Translations under genes and position numbers: made by a program
Shown here: in pieces, positions 1 to 5,391 of the stretch
Layout of the letters: each line of letters starts with the position of its first letter
Numbering within the stretch: position 1 is the stretch's first letter
DNA from: Sulfurimonas sp.
Lineage (GTDB): Bacteria > Campylobacterota > Campylobacteria > Campylobacterales > Sulfurimonadaceae
NCBI GenBank assembly: GCA_030646745.1
Contig: JAUSKV010000015.1
Location: 1 to 6,269 of the forward strand
Reading direction: 5' to 3'
DNA length: 6,269 nucleotides
The notes under the pieces: model-generated
Database searches by the model: none
The model's input: only the letters and a program-made list of their open reading frames with translations
What the model was told of the DNA's origin: nothing

Positions 1-338
1 TATCTTCTCTTTTACTTGCTATATATGGATATTTCGCACAAACAGAACGAGAGATTATAAGTGAACGCACTAAACAAGGCTTAGCCGCTGCAAGAGCATC
101 TGGTCAACAACTAGGAAGACCAAAGGGTGCAAAAGCAAGAGTAAGAGTTCTAGACCCCTATAATTTAGAAATACTAGAGCTCTTAAATATGGATGTAGCT
201 CAGAGCAGCATTTTAAAAATAATAAACACAAAGCTTAGTAAGCCTGTAACGATAACAAGCTTGAGATATCATATCGAACACACCAAAGATTTAAAAAAAG
301 CTAGAGATAATTTTAAAGATGGGAGTTTATTAAAATGA
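1..338 (+). CDS. Serine recombinase (resolvase/invertase family), C-terminal part, 5' end outside window
   Basis: The frame starting at base 3 is open for 111 codons and ends at TGA 336-338; the start lies beyond the left edge. Near its beginning it reads FAQTEREIISERTKQG followed by AAARASGQQLGRPKG. This is the long E-helix and the arm leading to the DNA-binding domain in small serine recombinases (Tn3/gamma-delta resolvase and Hin/Gin/Mpi invertases). The remaining 65 or so residues are a helix-turn-helix-like tail that is longer and more divergent than in classic resolvases. Such enzymes cut and rejoin DNA at short inverted or direct sites through an N-terminal serine; the catalytic domain is outside the window, so activity cannot be judged. 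The stop overlaps the next start as ATGA, so the two genes are probably translationally coupled. Resolvase versus invertase cannot be decided from this part. Confidence 0.9.
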   Translation, partial: SSLLLAIYGYFAQTEREIISERTKQGLAAARASGQQLGRPKGAKARVRVLDPYNLEILELLNMDVAQSSILKIINTKLSKPVTITSLRYHIEHTKDLKKARDNFKDGSLLK

Positions 339-928
339 TAGGAGTAAATTATTTGTATATTTTTATATTTGCTTTGTTTATATTTATAATTAGTTTTTTA
401 TTTAACCATCAACTAGAGGGACTAAAAAAAATAATATCTATATTAATTAGTAATAATAGTGATTTCAAAACAGAAATAAAAACACTAAAAGAAGAAAATA
501 TTATTTTAGAGAAAAATTTATTATTCAGAGCAAATAATGAAAAATCTTTAAACATGAAAATTTTGCAATTAGAGAGATTGAGAGATAACACCAAAATCAC
601 AGAAGAAGAATTAAGTTATTTTGCAAATAATCTAGAGAATAGCATTGAGTTAAGTATGTGTGATAAGAATGCTTACAAAGTCTATGAAAAGTTTGGTGGA
701 AAAGTAAGAATAGGTAAAGCTGATGTGCTTAAGAATGATAAATTTTCTCATGAGACTAATGGACATTTATGGAATGTTATTAGCTATTCCGACGATAATA
801 TAGAAAAAGAACAGCTTGTTGATATACTAAAGTATAAAGAGAATCAAGACATCTTTTATACTAATCATAGAGGTCAAGATATCCCAATAGAGGAAGTTTT
901 AACTGCTGAAAAGTTCAACTATCTCTAA
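335..928 (+). CDS. Membrane-anchored coiled-coil protein of unknown function
   Basis: This 197-residue protein is not one I recognise. Residues about 4-23 are a very hydrophobic membrane segment rich in Phe and Ile. Residues about 27-82 are charged and heptad-like (Lys, Glu, Leu, Ile), consistent with a coiled coil. Residues about 88-197 form a mixed alpha/beta-looking domain with one Cys (109) and motifs such as FGGKVRIGKAD and TNHRGQDIP. The expected topology is one N-terminal anchor with the rest on one side of the membrane; which side is not clear. The start is supported by GGGAG at 321-325, 9 bases upstream, and by the ATGA overlap with the recombinase stop. It looks co-transcribed with the recombinase, so it may be cargo or an accessory factor of the same mobile element. 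Base composition is strongly AT-rich. Confidence 0.8.
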   Translation: MIGVNYLYIFIFALFIFIISFLFNHQLEGLKKIISILISNNSDFKTEIKTLKEENIILEKNLLFRANNEKSLNMKILQLERLRDNTKITEEELSYFANNLENSIELSMCDKNAYKVYEKFGGKVRIGKADVLKNDKFSHETNGHLWNVISYSDDNIEKEQLVDILKYKENQDIFYTNHRGQDIPIEEVLTAEKFNYL

Positions 929-975
929 AATTTGTATCTTTTTTAAATGAAAGTGATGTTGTTTTTTAACATATA

Positions 976-1009
976 TTGATAAATTTAATAAACGAAAGTG
1001 TATTATACT
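976..1009 (+). promoter_or_regulatory. Possible promoter for the four-gene membrane operon
   Basis: TTGATA at 976-981 is followed after 19 bases by TATTAT at 1001-1006; an overlapping TATACT lies at 1004-1009. The spacing is longer than the ideal 17, but -35 elements are weakly conserved in Campylobacterota. It sits in the only large gap between the recombinase pair and the downstream genes. Transcription would start near 1013-1017, giving a leader of about 100 bases in which I see no clear terminator or riboswitch. Confidence 0.4.
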
Positions 1010-1106
1010 TTAATAAAGAAAAAGATTTAATGTGATAGAAAATGTGGAATTAGTGAACTAGGGTCGGTGAATTAAATTTAAGCAGATGTTTTGACACATG
1101 AATAAC

Positions 1107-1112
1107 AAGGAG
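1107..1112 (+). promoter_or_regulatory. Ribosome binding site that favours a TTG start at 1119
   Basis: AAGGAG at 1107-1112 lies 6 bases before TTG at 1119-1121, which is ideal spacing. The in-frame ATG at 1098 has only AT-rich sequence and no purine-rich site upstream, and its second to fifth codons contain this AAGGAG. TTG is therefore the better supported start. Confidence 0.65.
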
Positions 1113-1118
1113 AACAAA

Positions 1119-1610
1119 TTGAACACAACAACACTAGGTCTTATATGGACAGTGATAGTTTACGCCACAATTGGAACCACTGTTTTGATAGGTACTAACT
1201 ACGAGTATTTAGAAAGAAAGGCTAACACTCTTCTTGAAAAAGAATCTATAGCAAATGTAGTTAAAAAAGACATTATTGATATTCTTAAGGGGAACAGAAA
1301 CACAGAGAGACTTAGTAGTTATAAACTTGGATATAAATCCACAGGCTTTGATAACCTTATGATGTATGAAGTAGAGAATGATTATATAAGGCGAGAACAT
1401 TCATATGAGAAACAAAAAATCAAATCAACAAAAATGGATATAAACATAAGAGAGTTTGTGAATAAATATGAATTTGATGAAAAAGATATCGCAGAAACTA
1501 TTAAAGCCATAGAGAGTATTTTTGATAAAAAGCCAGAAGTGAAATATTACTATTCATCAATAGTTATTTCAGAATTTAATAGAGAGGATATCAAAGATGT
1601 CTATAAGTAA
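1119..1610 (+). CDS. Single-pass membrane protein of unknown function, TTG start
   Basis: From the TTG start the protein has 163 residues; starting at the ATG at 1098 would add seven polar residues (170 in all). A hydrophobic segment covers about residues 5-26 (LGLIWTVIVYATIGTTVLIG), leaving almost no residues before the membrane. The rest is hydrophilic and rich in Lys, Glu and Ile, with a probable helical stretch right after the membrane (YLERKANTLLEKES) and a C-terminal region ending in EFNREDIKDVYK. No catalytic motif or known domain is apparent. The 3' end overlaps the next gene by 14 bases, which argues for co-translation with the SHOCT-containing membrane protein and perhaps a shared membrane complex. 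That last point is inference. Confidence 0.7.
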   Translation: MNTTTLGLIWTVIVYATIGTTVLIGTNYEYLERKANTLLEKESIANVVKKDIIDILKGNRNTERLSSYKLGYKSTGFDNLMMYEVENDYIRREHSYEKQKIKSTKMDINIREFVNKYEFDEKDIAETIKAIESIFDKKPEVKYYYSSIVISEFNREDIKDVYK

Positions 1611-2331
1611 CAATTACGATGGGTACAAAAAAGTACTAAAGAAACACAACATTACTGAAGAAGAAACACATAAATTTCTACGCTCAGTTAAGAGATGGGA
1701 AGTTTTTCAGAAAACAGTCTTATTCTTCTCTTTATCTTTCATTGCATTGATTGTGTTTGCTTTAGCTGGTGGAACAAAAGGAGATGCGGGACTTGGAGCG
1801 GCTCTTATGCTGTTTTTGGCTTCTCTTACAGGCGTAACACTATATATTATTGCGGTAGAAGGTAAAAAAAATAGAATGGCAGCAATTGACGAGCTTCTTT
1901 TTAATGGACTTATTATTCACAAGATTAAAGTGTTTTATTCAACTAGTGAAGCAAGTAAATATTCCTATGAAAAAATAAAACATGTAACAACCAGCAGTGT
2001 AAATGCAAAAGTTTTCAATCAACCAATAATTGATCTCTGCTATAAAGCCTTCGATGAGGGAGCTGAGGGTGTCATTATTACTAATCAGGGCACAGTAAGT
2101 CATACAAGTGGTTCAACCAACAGGAGAGGTACTTCTAATGTTTCAACTAGTATTATCAGCTCAGCGGAGGGAATATTTATTAAAGACATAAAGAAAGAAG
2201 AAGTAGAACTGCCAAGCATACCCGCTGAAAAAGTAGATAAAAATGATATTTTGTATTGGTATAATCTGCTTGAGAAAGGTGCTATTACCGATGAAGAGTA
2301 TGAGGCAAAGAAAAAAGAGTTATTGAGCTAA
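1597..2331 (+). CDS. Double-pass membrane protein with C-terminal SHOCT domain
   Basis: The protein has 244 residues. About 38 polar residues precede two membrane helices (about 39-59 and 66-88). Residues about 107-197 form a soluble domain containing KAFDEGAEGVIITNQGT and a Ser/Thr/Asn-rich stretch (167-189). The small-beta, GA-containing pattern loosely recalls YbjQ/RcsF-like domains, but this is only a resemblance. Residues about 217-243 (LLEKGAITDEEYEAKKKELL) are a clear SHOCT domain, a short two-helix C-terminal module found on many unrelated membrane and secreted proteins and probably involved in oligomerisation or binding. The start has AGAGAGGA at 1581-1588. The gene overlaps its upstream neighbour, and the downstream gene carries a nearly identical SHOCT tail. 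Biological role is unknown. Confidence 0.8.
   Translation: MSISNNYDGYKKVLKKHNITEEETHKFLRSVKRWEVFQKTVLFFSLSFIALIVFALAGGTKGDAGLGAALMLFLASLTGVTLYIIAVEGKKNRMAAIDELLFNGLIIHKIKVFYSTSEASKYSYEKIKHVTTSSVNAKVFNQPIIDLCYKAFDEGAEGVIITNQGTVSHTSGSTNRRGTSNVSTSIISSAEGIFIKDIKKEEVELPSIPAEKVDKNDILYWYNLLEKGAITDEEYEAKKKELLS
2278..2325 (+). repeat. SHOCT-tail repeat, copy 1
   Basis: These 48 bases encode GAITDEEYEAKKKELL and match 2742-2789 at 43 of 48 positions by direct comparison. Three of the five differences fall in the two variable codons (Thr-Asp versus Ser-Ala) and two are silent third-base changes. The longest identical run is GAAGAGTATGAGGC. Confidence 0.85.
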
Positions 2332-2372
2332 ACGACTACAATTAAGATATAAGTAAATATGGGGATTTTAAA

Positions 2373-2792
2373 ATGTTTAAGAATATTGGTAATGGAATTA
2401 AAGTAGGTGGGTTTAAATCGAGGTTGTTTCTATATTTTATTATTTATGTGCTCTATTCTTTTCTTATTTTAGGTCTTACAGAGTTTAAATTTAATAATGG
2501 AATAGTTTTATGGATATTTGTTTTATTATTACTTAGTTCCCCTATTATATTTTGGGAACGCTCAATCAGAAATTGGAGAAGAAAAAACAATCTTTCTGTT
2601 TATGGAAATATTGAAGAGGCTCTTATTCAGATGGATGTTAATCAAAAGGTGGCTAGAGAGCATCAGGCGTTTAAGGATGTTGGTATTATTAAAAATGAGA
2701 AAGAAAAAGATTTGAATTATTATTTTGAGCTAAAAGAAAAGGGTGCTATTAGTGCTGAAGAGTATGAGGCTAAGAAAAAAGAATTATTGTAA
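2373..2792 (+). CDS. Small double-pass membrane protein with C-terminal SHOCT domain
   Basis: The protein has 139 residues. A short basic N-terminus leads into two membrane helices (about 17-36 and 43-61), then a basic stretch (RSIRNWRRKNN, about 63-73) that by the positive-inside rule places the C-terminal half in the cytoplasm. Residues about 80-112 look helical. Residues about 113-139 (YYFELKEKGAISAEEYEAKK and on to the end) form a SHOCT module. The ribosome binding site is GGGGAT at 2361-2366, and the gap to the preceding gene is 41 bases, consistent with one operon. The SHOCT tail matches that of the preceding gene closely in both protein and DNA, while the membrane parts show no evident similarity. 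This points to module exchange or duplication of the tail only. Function is unknown. Confidence 0.78.
   Translation: MFKNIGNGIKVGGFKSRLFLYFIIYVLYSFLILGLTEFKFNNGIVLWIFVLLLLSSPIIFWERSIRNWRRKNNLSVYGNIEEALIQMDVNQKVAREHQAFKDVGIIKNEKEKDLNYYFELKEKGAISAEEYEAKKKELL
2742..2789 (+). repeat. SHOCT-tail repeat, copy 2
   Basis: This is the second copy of the repeat at 2278-2325, encoding GAISAEEYEAKKKELL at the end of the smaller SHOCT protein. Both copies stand in the same direction and the same reading frame, 464 bases apart. Confidence 0.85.
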
Positions 2793-2814
2793 AATATTAT
2801 AATTAGGATTTGAA

Positions 2815-3057
2815 ATGAATGAAAAGATAGTAAAAGATGAAACTCTTGAACGAGCAAAAAATGAAGCTAGAGTAATTCAAAATATTGATATAGCACGCGT
2901 GGAGGCATGCACAACTGTAGCATGTGTTGATTATGAAATCAGGCTTGCTGAAATTGCTAGCAGTGGAACTGACTCTACTGAATCTGCTAAAGAACTACTT
3001 ACACTAATAAGTGATGATGAGACATCTGCTACTAAGAAATTGGAAAGCTTGTCGTAG
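2815..3057 (+). CDS. Small soluble helical protein of unknown function
   Basis: This 80-residue acidic protein has no membrane segment or signal peptide. It appears mostly helical: a charged N-terminal helix (about 5-25), then VEACTTVACVDYEIRLAEI with Cys 32 and Cys 37 four residues apart, a Ser/Thr/Asp-rich turn around 48-56 and a final helix. The CxxxxC spacing might allow a disulfide or a metal contact between partners, but nothing proves this. AGGA at 2805-2808 lies 6 bases before ATG 2815, and the gap to the SHOCT gene is 22 bases, so it is most likely the last gene of the operon. I do not recognise its family. Its short length leaves some doubt that it is expressed, although the ribosome binding site is good. 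Confidence 0.65.
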   Translation: MNEKIVKDETLERAKNEARVIQNIDIARVEACTTVACVDYEIRLAEIASSGTDSTESAKELLTLISDDETSATKKLESLS

Positions 3058-3065
3058 ATTTAATT

Positions 3066-3094
3066 TTGTCATGTTTATTATATTATGCTACAAT
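3066..3094 (+). promoter_or_regulatory. Strong sigma-70-type promoter with extended -10
   Basis: TTGTCA at 3066-3071 (five of six consensus bases) is followed after exactly 17 bases by TACAAT at 3089-3094 (five of six), with TGC at 3086-3088 giving an extended -10. Transcription is predicted to start near 3100-3102. It lies 8 bases after the stop of the last operon gene and points into the structured intergenic region, so it probably drives the small RNA and micro-ORF there. Confidence 0.65.
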
Positions 3095-3100
3095 TTTCTT

Positions 3101-3171
3101 TGCGAAAACACTTATTGTAATCAACGGAGCGGCAAGGCTAGGAGATTAATTACCTCTTAGCCTTTTTTTTT
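3101..3171 (+). ncRNA. Predicted small RNA or attenuated leader of about 70 nt
   Basis: The RNA is bounded by the strong promoter at 3066-3094 and the intrinsic terminator ending in nine T residues at 3163-3171. It has no start codon with a ribosome binding site. Its 5' part contains CTTATTGTAATC (3111-3122), which is complementary to DNA just after the terminator, so read-through RNA would refold. I recognise no Rfam-type family. It could be a free sRNA, or the terminated form of the micro-ORF transcript. The 5' end is a prediction with a few bases of uncertainty. Confidence 0.4.
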
Positions 3172-3192
3172 GCCCTCCTAGATTACAATAAG
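3111..3192. repeat. 82-base foldback: perfect 12-bp inverted repeat around the terminator
   Basis: CTTATTGTAATC at 3111-3122 is the exact reverse complement of GATTACAATAAG at 3181-3192. Inside it, GGAG (3126-3129) can pair with CTCC (3175-3178) and GGCA (3131-3134) with TGCC (3171-3174), leading into the terminator stem. Together they form one long imperfect hairpin. The right arm ends at the first G of the micro-ORF ribosome binding site. Confidence 0.8.
3134..3171 (+). terminator. Strong rho-independent terminator
   Basis: The stem runs from A3134 to G3144 and from C3154 to T3164: 11 pairs, one of them a G-U at 3141/3157, with a 9-base loop (3145-3153). It is followed directly by a run of nine T residues (3163-3171), the first two of which pair in the stem. 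It can end both the upstream four-gene operon and the short transcript from the promoter at 3066-3094. Confidence 0.85.
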
Positions 3193-3201
3193 GGAGATTT
3201 T

Positions 3202-3261
3202 ATGAATAAGTTTGTTTTCGCACTACTGCTTATGTGCATTTTTGCACCTATGTTAAATTAA
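3202..3261 (+). CDS. Micro-ORF, 19-residue hydrophobic peptide (candidate leader peptide or type I toxin-like)
   Basis: ATG 3202 to TAA 3259-3261 encodes MNKFVFALLLMCIFAPMLN. AAGGGAG (3190-3196) ends 5 bases before the ATG, a good ribosome binding site. The peptide has one Lys at position 3 and then an almost wholly hydrophobic stretch, long enough to enter or cross a membrane. It resembles a bare signal peptide, and in size and composition it resembles very short membrane toxins such as the Ibs family of enterics; there is no claim of homology. It sits behind a strong promoter and a terminator, and its RNA would be heavily folded, including a hairpin over the stop codon. No gene follows on this strand, so a classical attenuator for a downstream gene is unlikely. 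It could also be the decayed start of a lost exported protein, since the frame after the stop shows nothing meaningful. Confidence 0.45.
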   Translation: MNKFVFALLLMCIFAPMLN

Positions 3262-3266
3262 CATAG
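3248..3266 (+). repeat. Perfect hairpin over the micro-ORF stop codon
   Basis: CTATGTTAA (3248-3256), a single A, then TTAACATAG (3258-3266) is a perfect 9-bp palindrome. As RNA it would fold with 7-8 pairs and a loop of 3-5 bases. The TAA stop (3259-3261) lies in its right arm. It stands one base before the next hairpin. Confidence 0.6.
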
Positions 3267-3267
3267 T

Positions 3268-3300
3268 CAAGGGATTTATTTCCCTTGTCTCCCTCATTTT
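3268..3300 (+). terminator. Possible terminator after the micro-ORF
   Basis: CAAGGGA (3268-3274) and TCCCTTG (3281-3287) form a perfect 7-bp stem with a 6-base loop (3275-3280). What follows is pyrimidine-rich (TCTCCCTCATTTT) rather than a clean T run, so termination may be incomplete. It is the natural 3' boundary of the micro-ORF transcript. Confidence 0.45.
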
Positions 3301-3544
3301 CATTTCAAATAATCATTAAAGAGTTCGAGTTAAATATTTAATTAACGTAGCAGTTATATAAAATGTATTCGTACTTGCTGTTCTTTTATATATTAGTAAA
3401 GTGATTGCTAGGGTAGATATAGGGTACACTTAAAGAAAAATAAGTTTTCTTAAAAAGTCTTTTTATCTCTTAATATAGGGCTTGATATGATTTATTCTTT
3501 ATTGAAGTCACACGGCGAGATACCGTGCTGCTTGAATTGTAGGT
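3301..3544. other. AT-rich gap between the micro-ORF and the convergent cyclase gene
   Basis: No supported gene is visible on either strand. A perfect AT palindrome (TTAAATATTTAA, 3330-3341) and an AT-only-type stem (AAGAAAA 3433-3439 with TTTTCTT 3445-3451) are within what AT-rich DNA gives by chance. A GC-richer hairpin, CACGG (3511-3515) with CCGTG (3523-3527) and outer AAG/CTT pairs (3505-3507/3531-3533), lies 12 bases beyond the cyclase stop on its strand. It may mark the end of that transcript, but has no T run on either strand. Confidence 0.4.
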
Positions 3545-5383
3545 TTAGTAACTCTCACCGACCTCTTTATTTTCTATCATCGATTCGTTGAAGGCAATAA
3601 CTTTGTTTCTTCCACCCTCTTTTGCCGCGTACAGAGATATGTCGGCAAACTTAATACATTTCCAGATACTATCACTATCTTGAGGAAAACGAGAACAGCC
3701 TACACTGAGTGTTTTGCTGAATGTTTCACCGTTTGCAGAAATCTTTTGTTTGCCAAATTCAACACGGATAGCCTCTGCTATTTGTATGATTTTTTCTTGT
3801 TCGCAGTTATAAAGAAGTACCAAAAACTCCTCTCCGCCGTAGCGAATAGCAATATCAGCTTTACGTATCTGTTTTTTGATAACACCTGAAATGACACGAA
3901 TTGCCTCATCCCCAACATCATGTCCATAGGTGTCATTTATCATTTTAAAGTAGTCAATATCCACCATTAAAATGCCATACGAAGTGTTTGCACGAATCGC
4001 TTGAGGAACAGAAACATCTGCAAATTCATCCAAAAATTTGCGGTTATACATGCCCGTGAGTTGATCAATTCTTGCCATTTGATTGAGTGTCTGCATCAAC
4101 TTTTTGCTTACAATTGCAGGTCGTGCCGTGGTGATATAATCTTCCACATCACTCATAATAGAGCGGACATATTTTGTTTGCTCCTCATTTGTTGTTACTA
4201 TTGTCAAAATCAGTGTTAAGTCATTTGAAATAGTGTAGGGTGTGCAAATATGCTCATTATCATCCATCTCATACAAAGCACATGATTTAGTAAATATGCT
4301 TGAATCAACACTTGATTGAATGCGTTCCGCACGACATTCTCCATTCAAAATAGAGCAATGCGCTCCTTTCTCGCTGTGTACAATTTTTTTAATTTTGTTC
4401 ATAGTGTCTATTTCAGTCATGGTAAAATCATCCAAAAGAAAGTGATGTTTTAGAACATAGGCAATTCTGTTGTAAATATCTTCTAACTCTTTATCGTTTT
4501 CTATAGTTTGCTTAAATTTGTAAATATCTGAGAGCCTCTCTATTGTGCTATTTATATTCTTAAGAGGGTCTGTCTCTTTGACATAATTTTTATTTTTTAT
4601 AAACACATATACTTTTTTATCAAGCTCTTCAAAAGTGTGCTGTAGTTTTTCTAGCATAGTATTTAAAAGTTTAGCTACAGACTCATTATCTGTATTGTTT
4701 ACACATTTAACTCTTCCGGAATAATCCCCACGATAGGCGCGTTGCATGACATCTTTGATAGAGTAAAATATACTTACATAAGGTCTCACAAATCTATTCA
4801 TAATTATAAATACAAAGATTGCAGCCAATATTGTCAACCCCATGTTATAGAGAACACTTCTTATACTGCTCATGCGGATTTCGGTAATATCCATAACCAT
4901 GCTTACAACACCTAAAACTTCACCCTCTTTTGCTTGATGGCACTGCATGCAGTTAGGTGTGCCAAATTCTGAAGCAGTAAAAGGGATAGTGACACGCATT
5001 AAACTCTTGCTCGGTGTCTCTGTTGTTACAGATTTTGTAACACCCGATTGCAGCACCTCTGCATCTATCTTATCCCTTGGTATTTCATTGTTGTGTCCTT
5101 CTCCATACTGTTTGATAACGGTCGGAGACCTTGCAACCCAAAGCTCACTAATCTTCTCAACTTTTCCAATCTTATCGAGAAAATAGTCCCTGTGATCCAT
5201 TGTGCCGTTAACCATATGTGAGGTTAATCCAATTTTGACTATTTCCGCAGTCAGGCTTGCTTTGCCCTCGGCTGTACTAAGCCCATAATTTCTAAAGTTT
5301 ATCGTTGTACTTACTACCATCGAGATAAAAAATAGAGCAAAAATTATTGATAAAGCCGTGATTATTTTTTGTTTTGATTCCAC
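3545..5383 (-). CDS. Diguanylate cyclase with periplasmic c-type heme sensor domain (CxxCH, HAMP, GAF-like, GGEEF)
   Basis: This inner-membrane sensor makes c-di-GMP from two GTP. Residues are numbered from the upstream GTG at 5419 (624 aa); the preferred GTG at 5383 gives 612. One membrane helix (about 18-40) and a second (about 188-208) enclose a periplasmic domain with CMQCH at 157-161, a covalent c-type heme site, then EVLGVVSMVMDIT. This layout recalls DUF3365/Tll0287-like heme domains. HAMP follows (about 209-262). A linker domain (about 310-435), probably GAF-like, holds Cys 355, 362, 380 and 392. The GGDEF domain (about 445-610) has DQLTGMYNR, the metal-binding DIDYFK, NDTYGHDVGD, the active-site GGEEF (528-532) and an I-site RKAD (519-522), five residues before GGEEF, so product inhibition is expected. 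Heme ligation suggests sensing of redox state, NO or O2; the ligand is unknown. The lipoprotein gene is divergent. Confidence 0.93.
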   Translation of the reverse strand: MESKQKIITALSIIFALFFISMVVSTTINFRNYGLSTAEGKASLTAEIVKIGLTSHMVNGTMDHRDYFLDKIGKVEKISELWVARSPTVIKQYGEGHNNEIPRDKIDAEVLQSGVTKSVTTETPSKSLMRVTIPFTASEFGTPNCMQCHQAKEGEVLGVVSMVMDITEIRMSSIRSVLYNMGLTILAAIFVFIIMNRFVRPYVSIFYSIKDVMQRAYRGDYSGRVKCVNNTDNESVAKLLNTMLEKLQHTFEELDKKVYVFIKNKNYVKETDPLKNINSTIERLSDIYKFKQTIENDKELEDIYNRIAYVLKHHFLLDDFTMTEIDTMNKIKKIVHSEKGAHCSILNGECRAERIQSSVDSSIFTKSCALYEMDDNEHICTPYTISNDLTLILTIVTTNEEQTKYVRSIMSDVEDYITTARPAIVSKKLMQTLNQMARIDQLTGMYNRKFLDEFADVSVPQAIRANTSYGILMVDIDYFKMINDTYGHDVGDEAIRVISGVIKKQIRKADIAIRYGGEEFLVLLYNCEQEKIIQIAEAIRVEFGKQKISANGETFSKTLSVGCSRFPQDSDSIWKCIKFADISLYAAKEGGRNKVIAFNESMIENKEVGESY

Positions 5384-5391
5384 TATATAGA

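Noticed and set aside
409..1400. Short minus-strand frames opposite the membrane-protein genes
   Set aside because: They are shadows of real coding sequence in AT-rich DNA, without ribosome binding sites.
3077..3082. Minus-strand TATAAT that might drive an antisense RNA
   Set aside because: It reads leftward, away from the micro-ORF, and lies in the spacer of the better plus-strand promoter; no antisense promoter with a good -10/-35 was found to the right of the micro-ORF.
3111..3192. The 12-bp inverted repeats as crossover sites for an invertible promoter switched by the upstream recombinase
   Set aside because: The 58-base interior is very short for serine-recombinase inversion and holds a terminator with nested pairing rather than a promoter; a folded RNA explains it better.
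3111..3192. Integron attC site
   Set aside because: There is an imperfect hairpin, but no RYYYAAC/GTTRRRY core pair at the ends, and the neighbouring recombinase is of the serine type, not a tyrosine integrase.
3330..3341. Perfect palindrome TTAAATATTTAA
   Set aside because: It is AT-only, in a strongly AT-rich gap and unattached to any promoter; chance is sufficient.
3363..3404. Second micro-ORF encoding MYSYLLFFYILVK
   Set aside because: It is hydrophobic and tempting beside the first, but it has no ribosome binding site and only 13 codons.
3501..3547. tRNA-like or riboswitch-like segment after the cyclase stop
   Set aside because: Only a 5-bp stem with a 7-base loop and 3 outer pairs is seen; no cloverleaf, anticodon arm or known riboswitch core.
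3680..5186. Several plus-strand open frames opposite the cyclase
   Set aside because: They are antisense to a well-supported gene, have no ribosome sites and no recognisable protein features.
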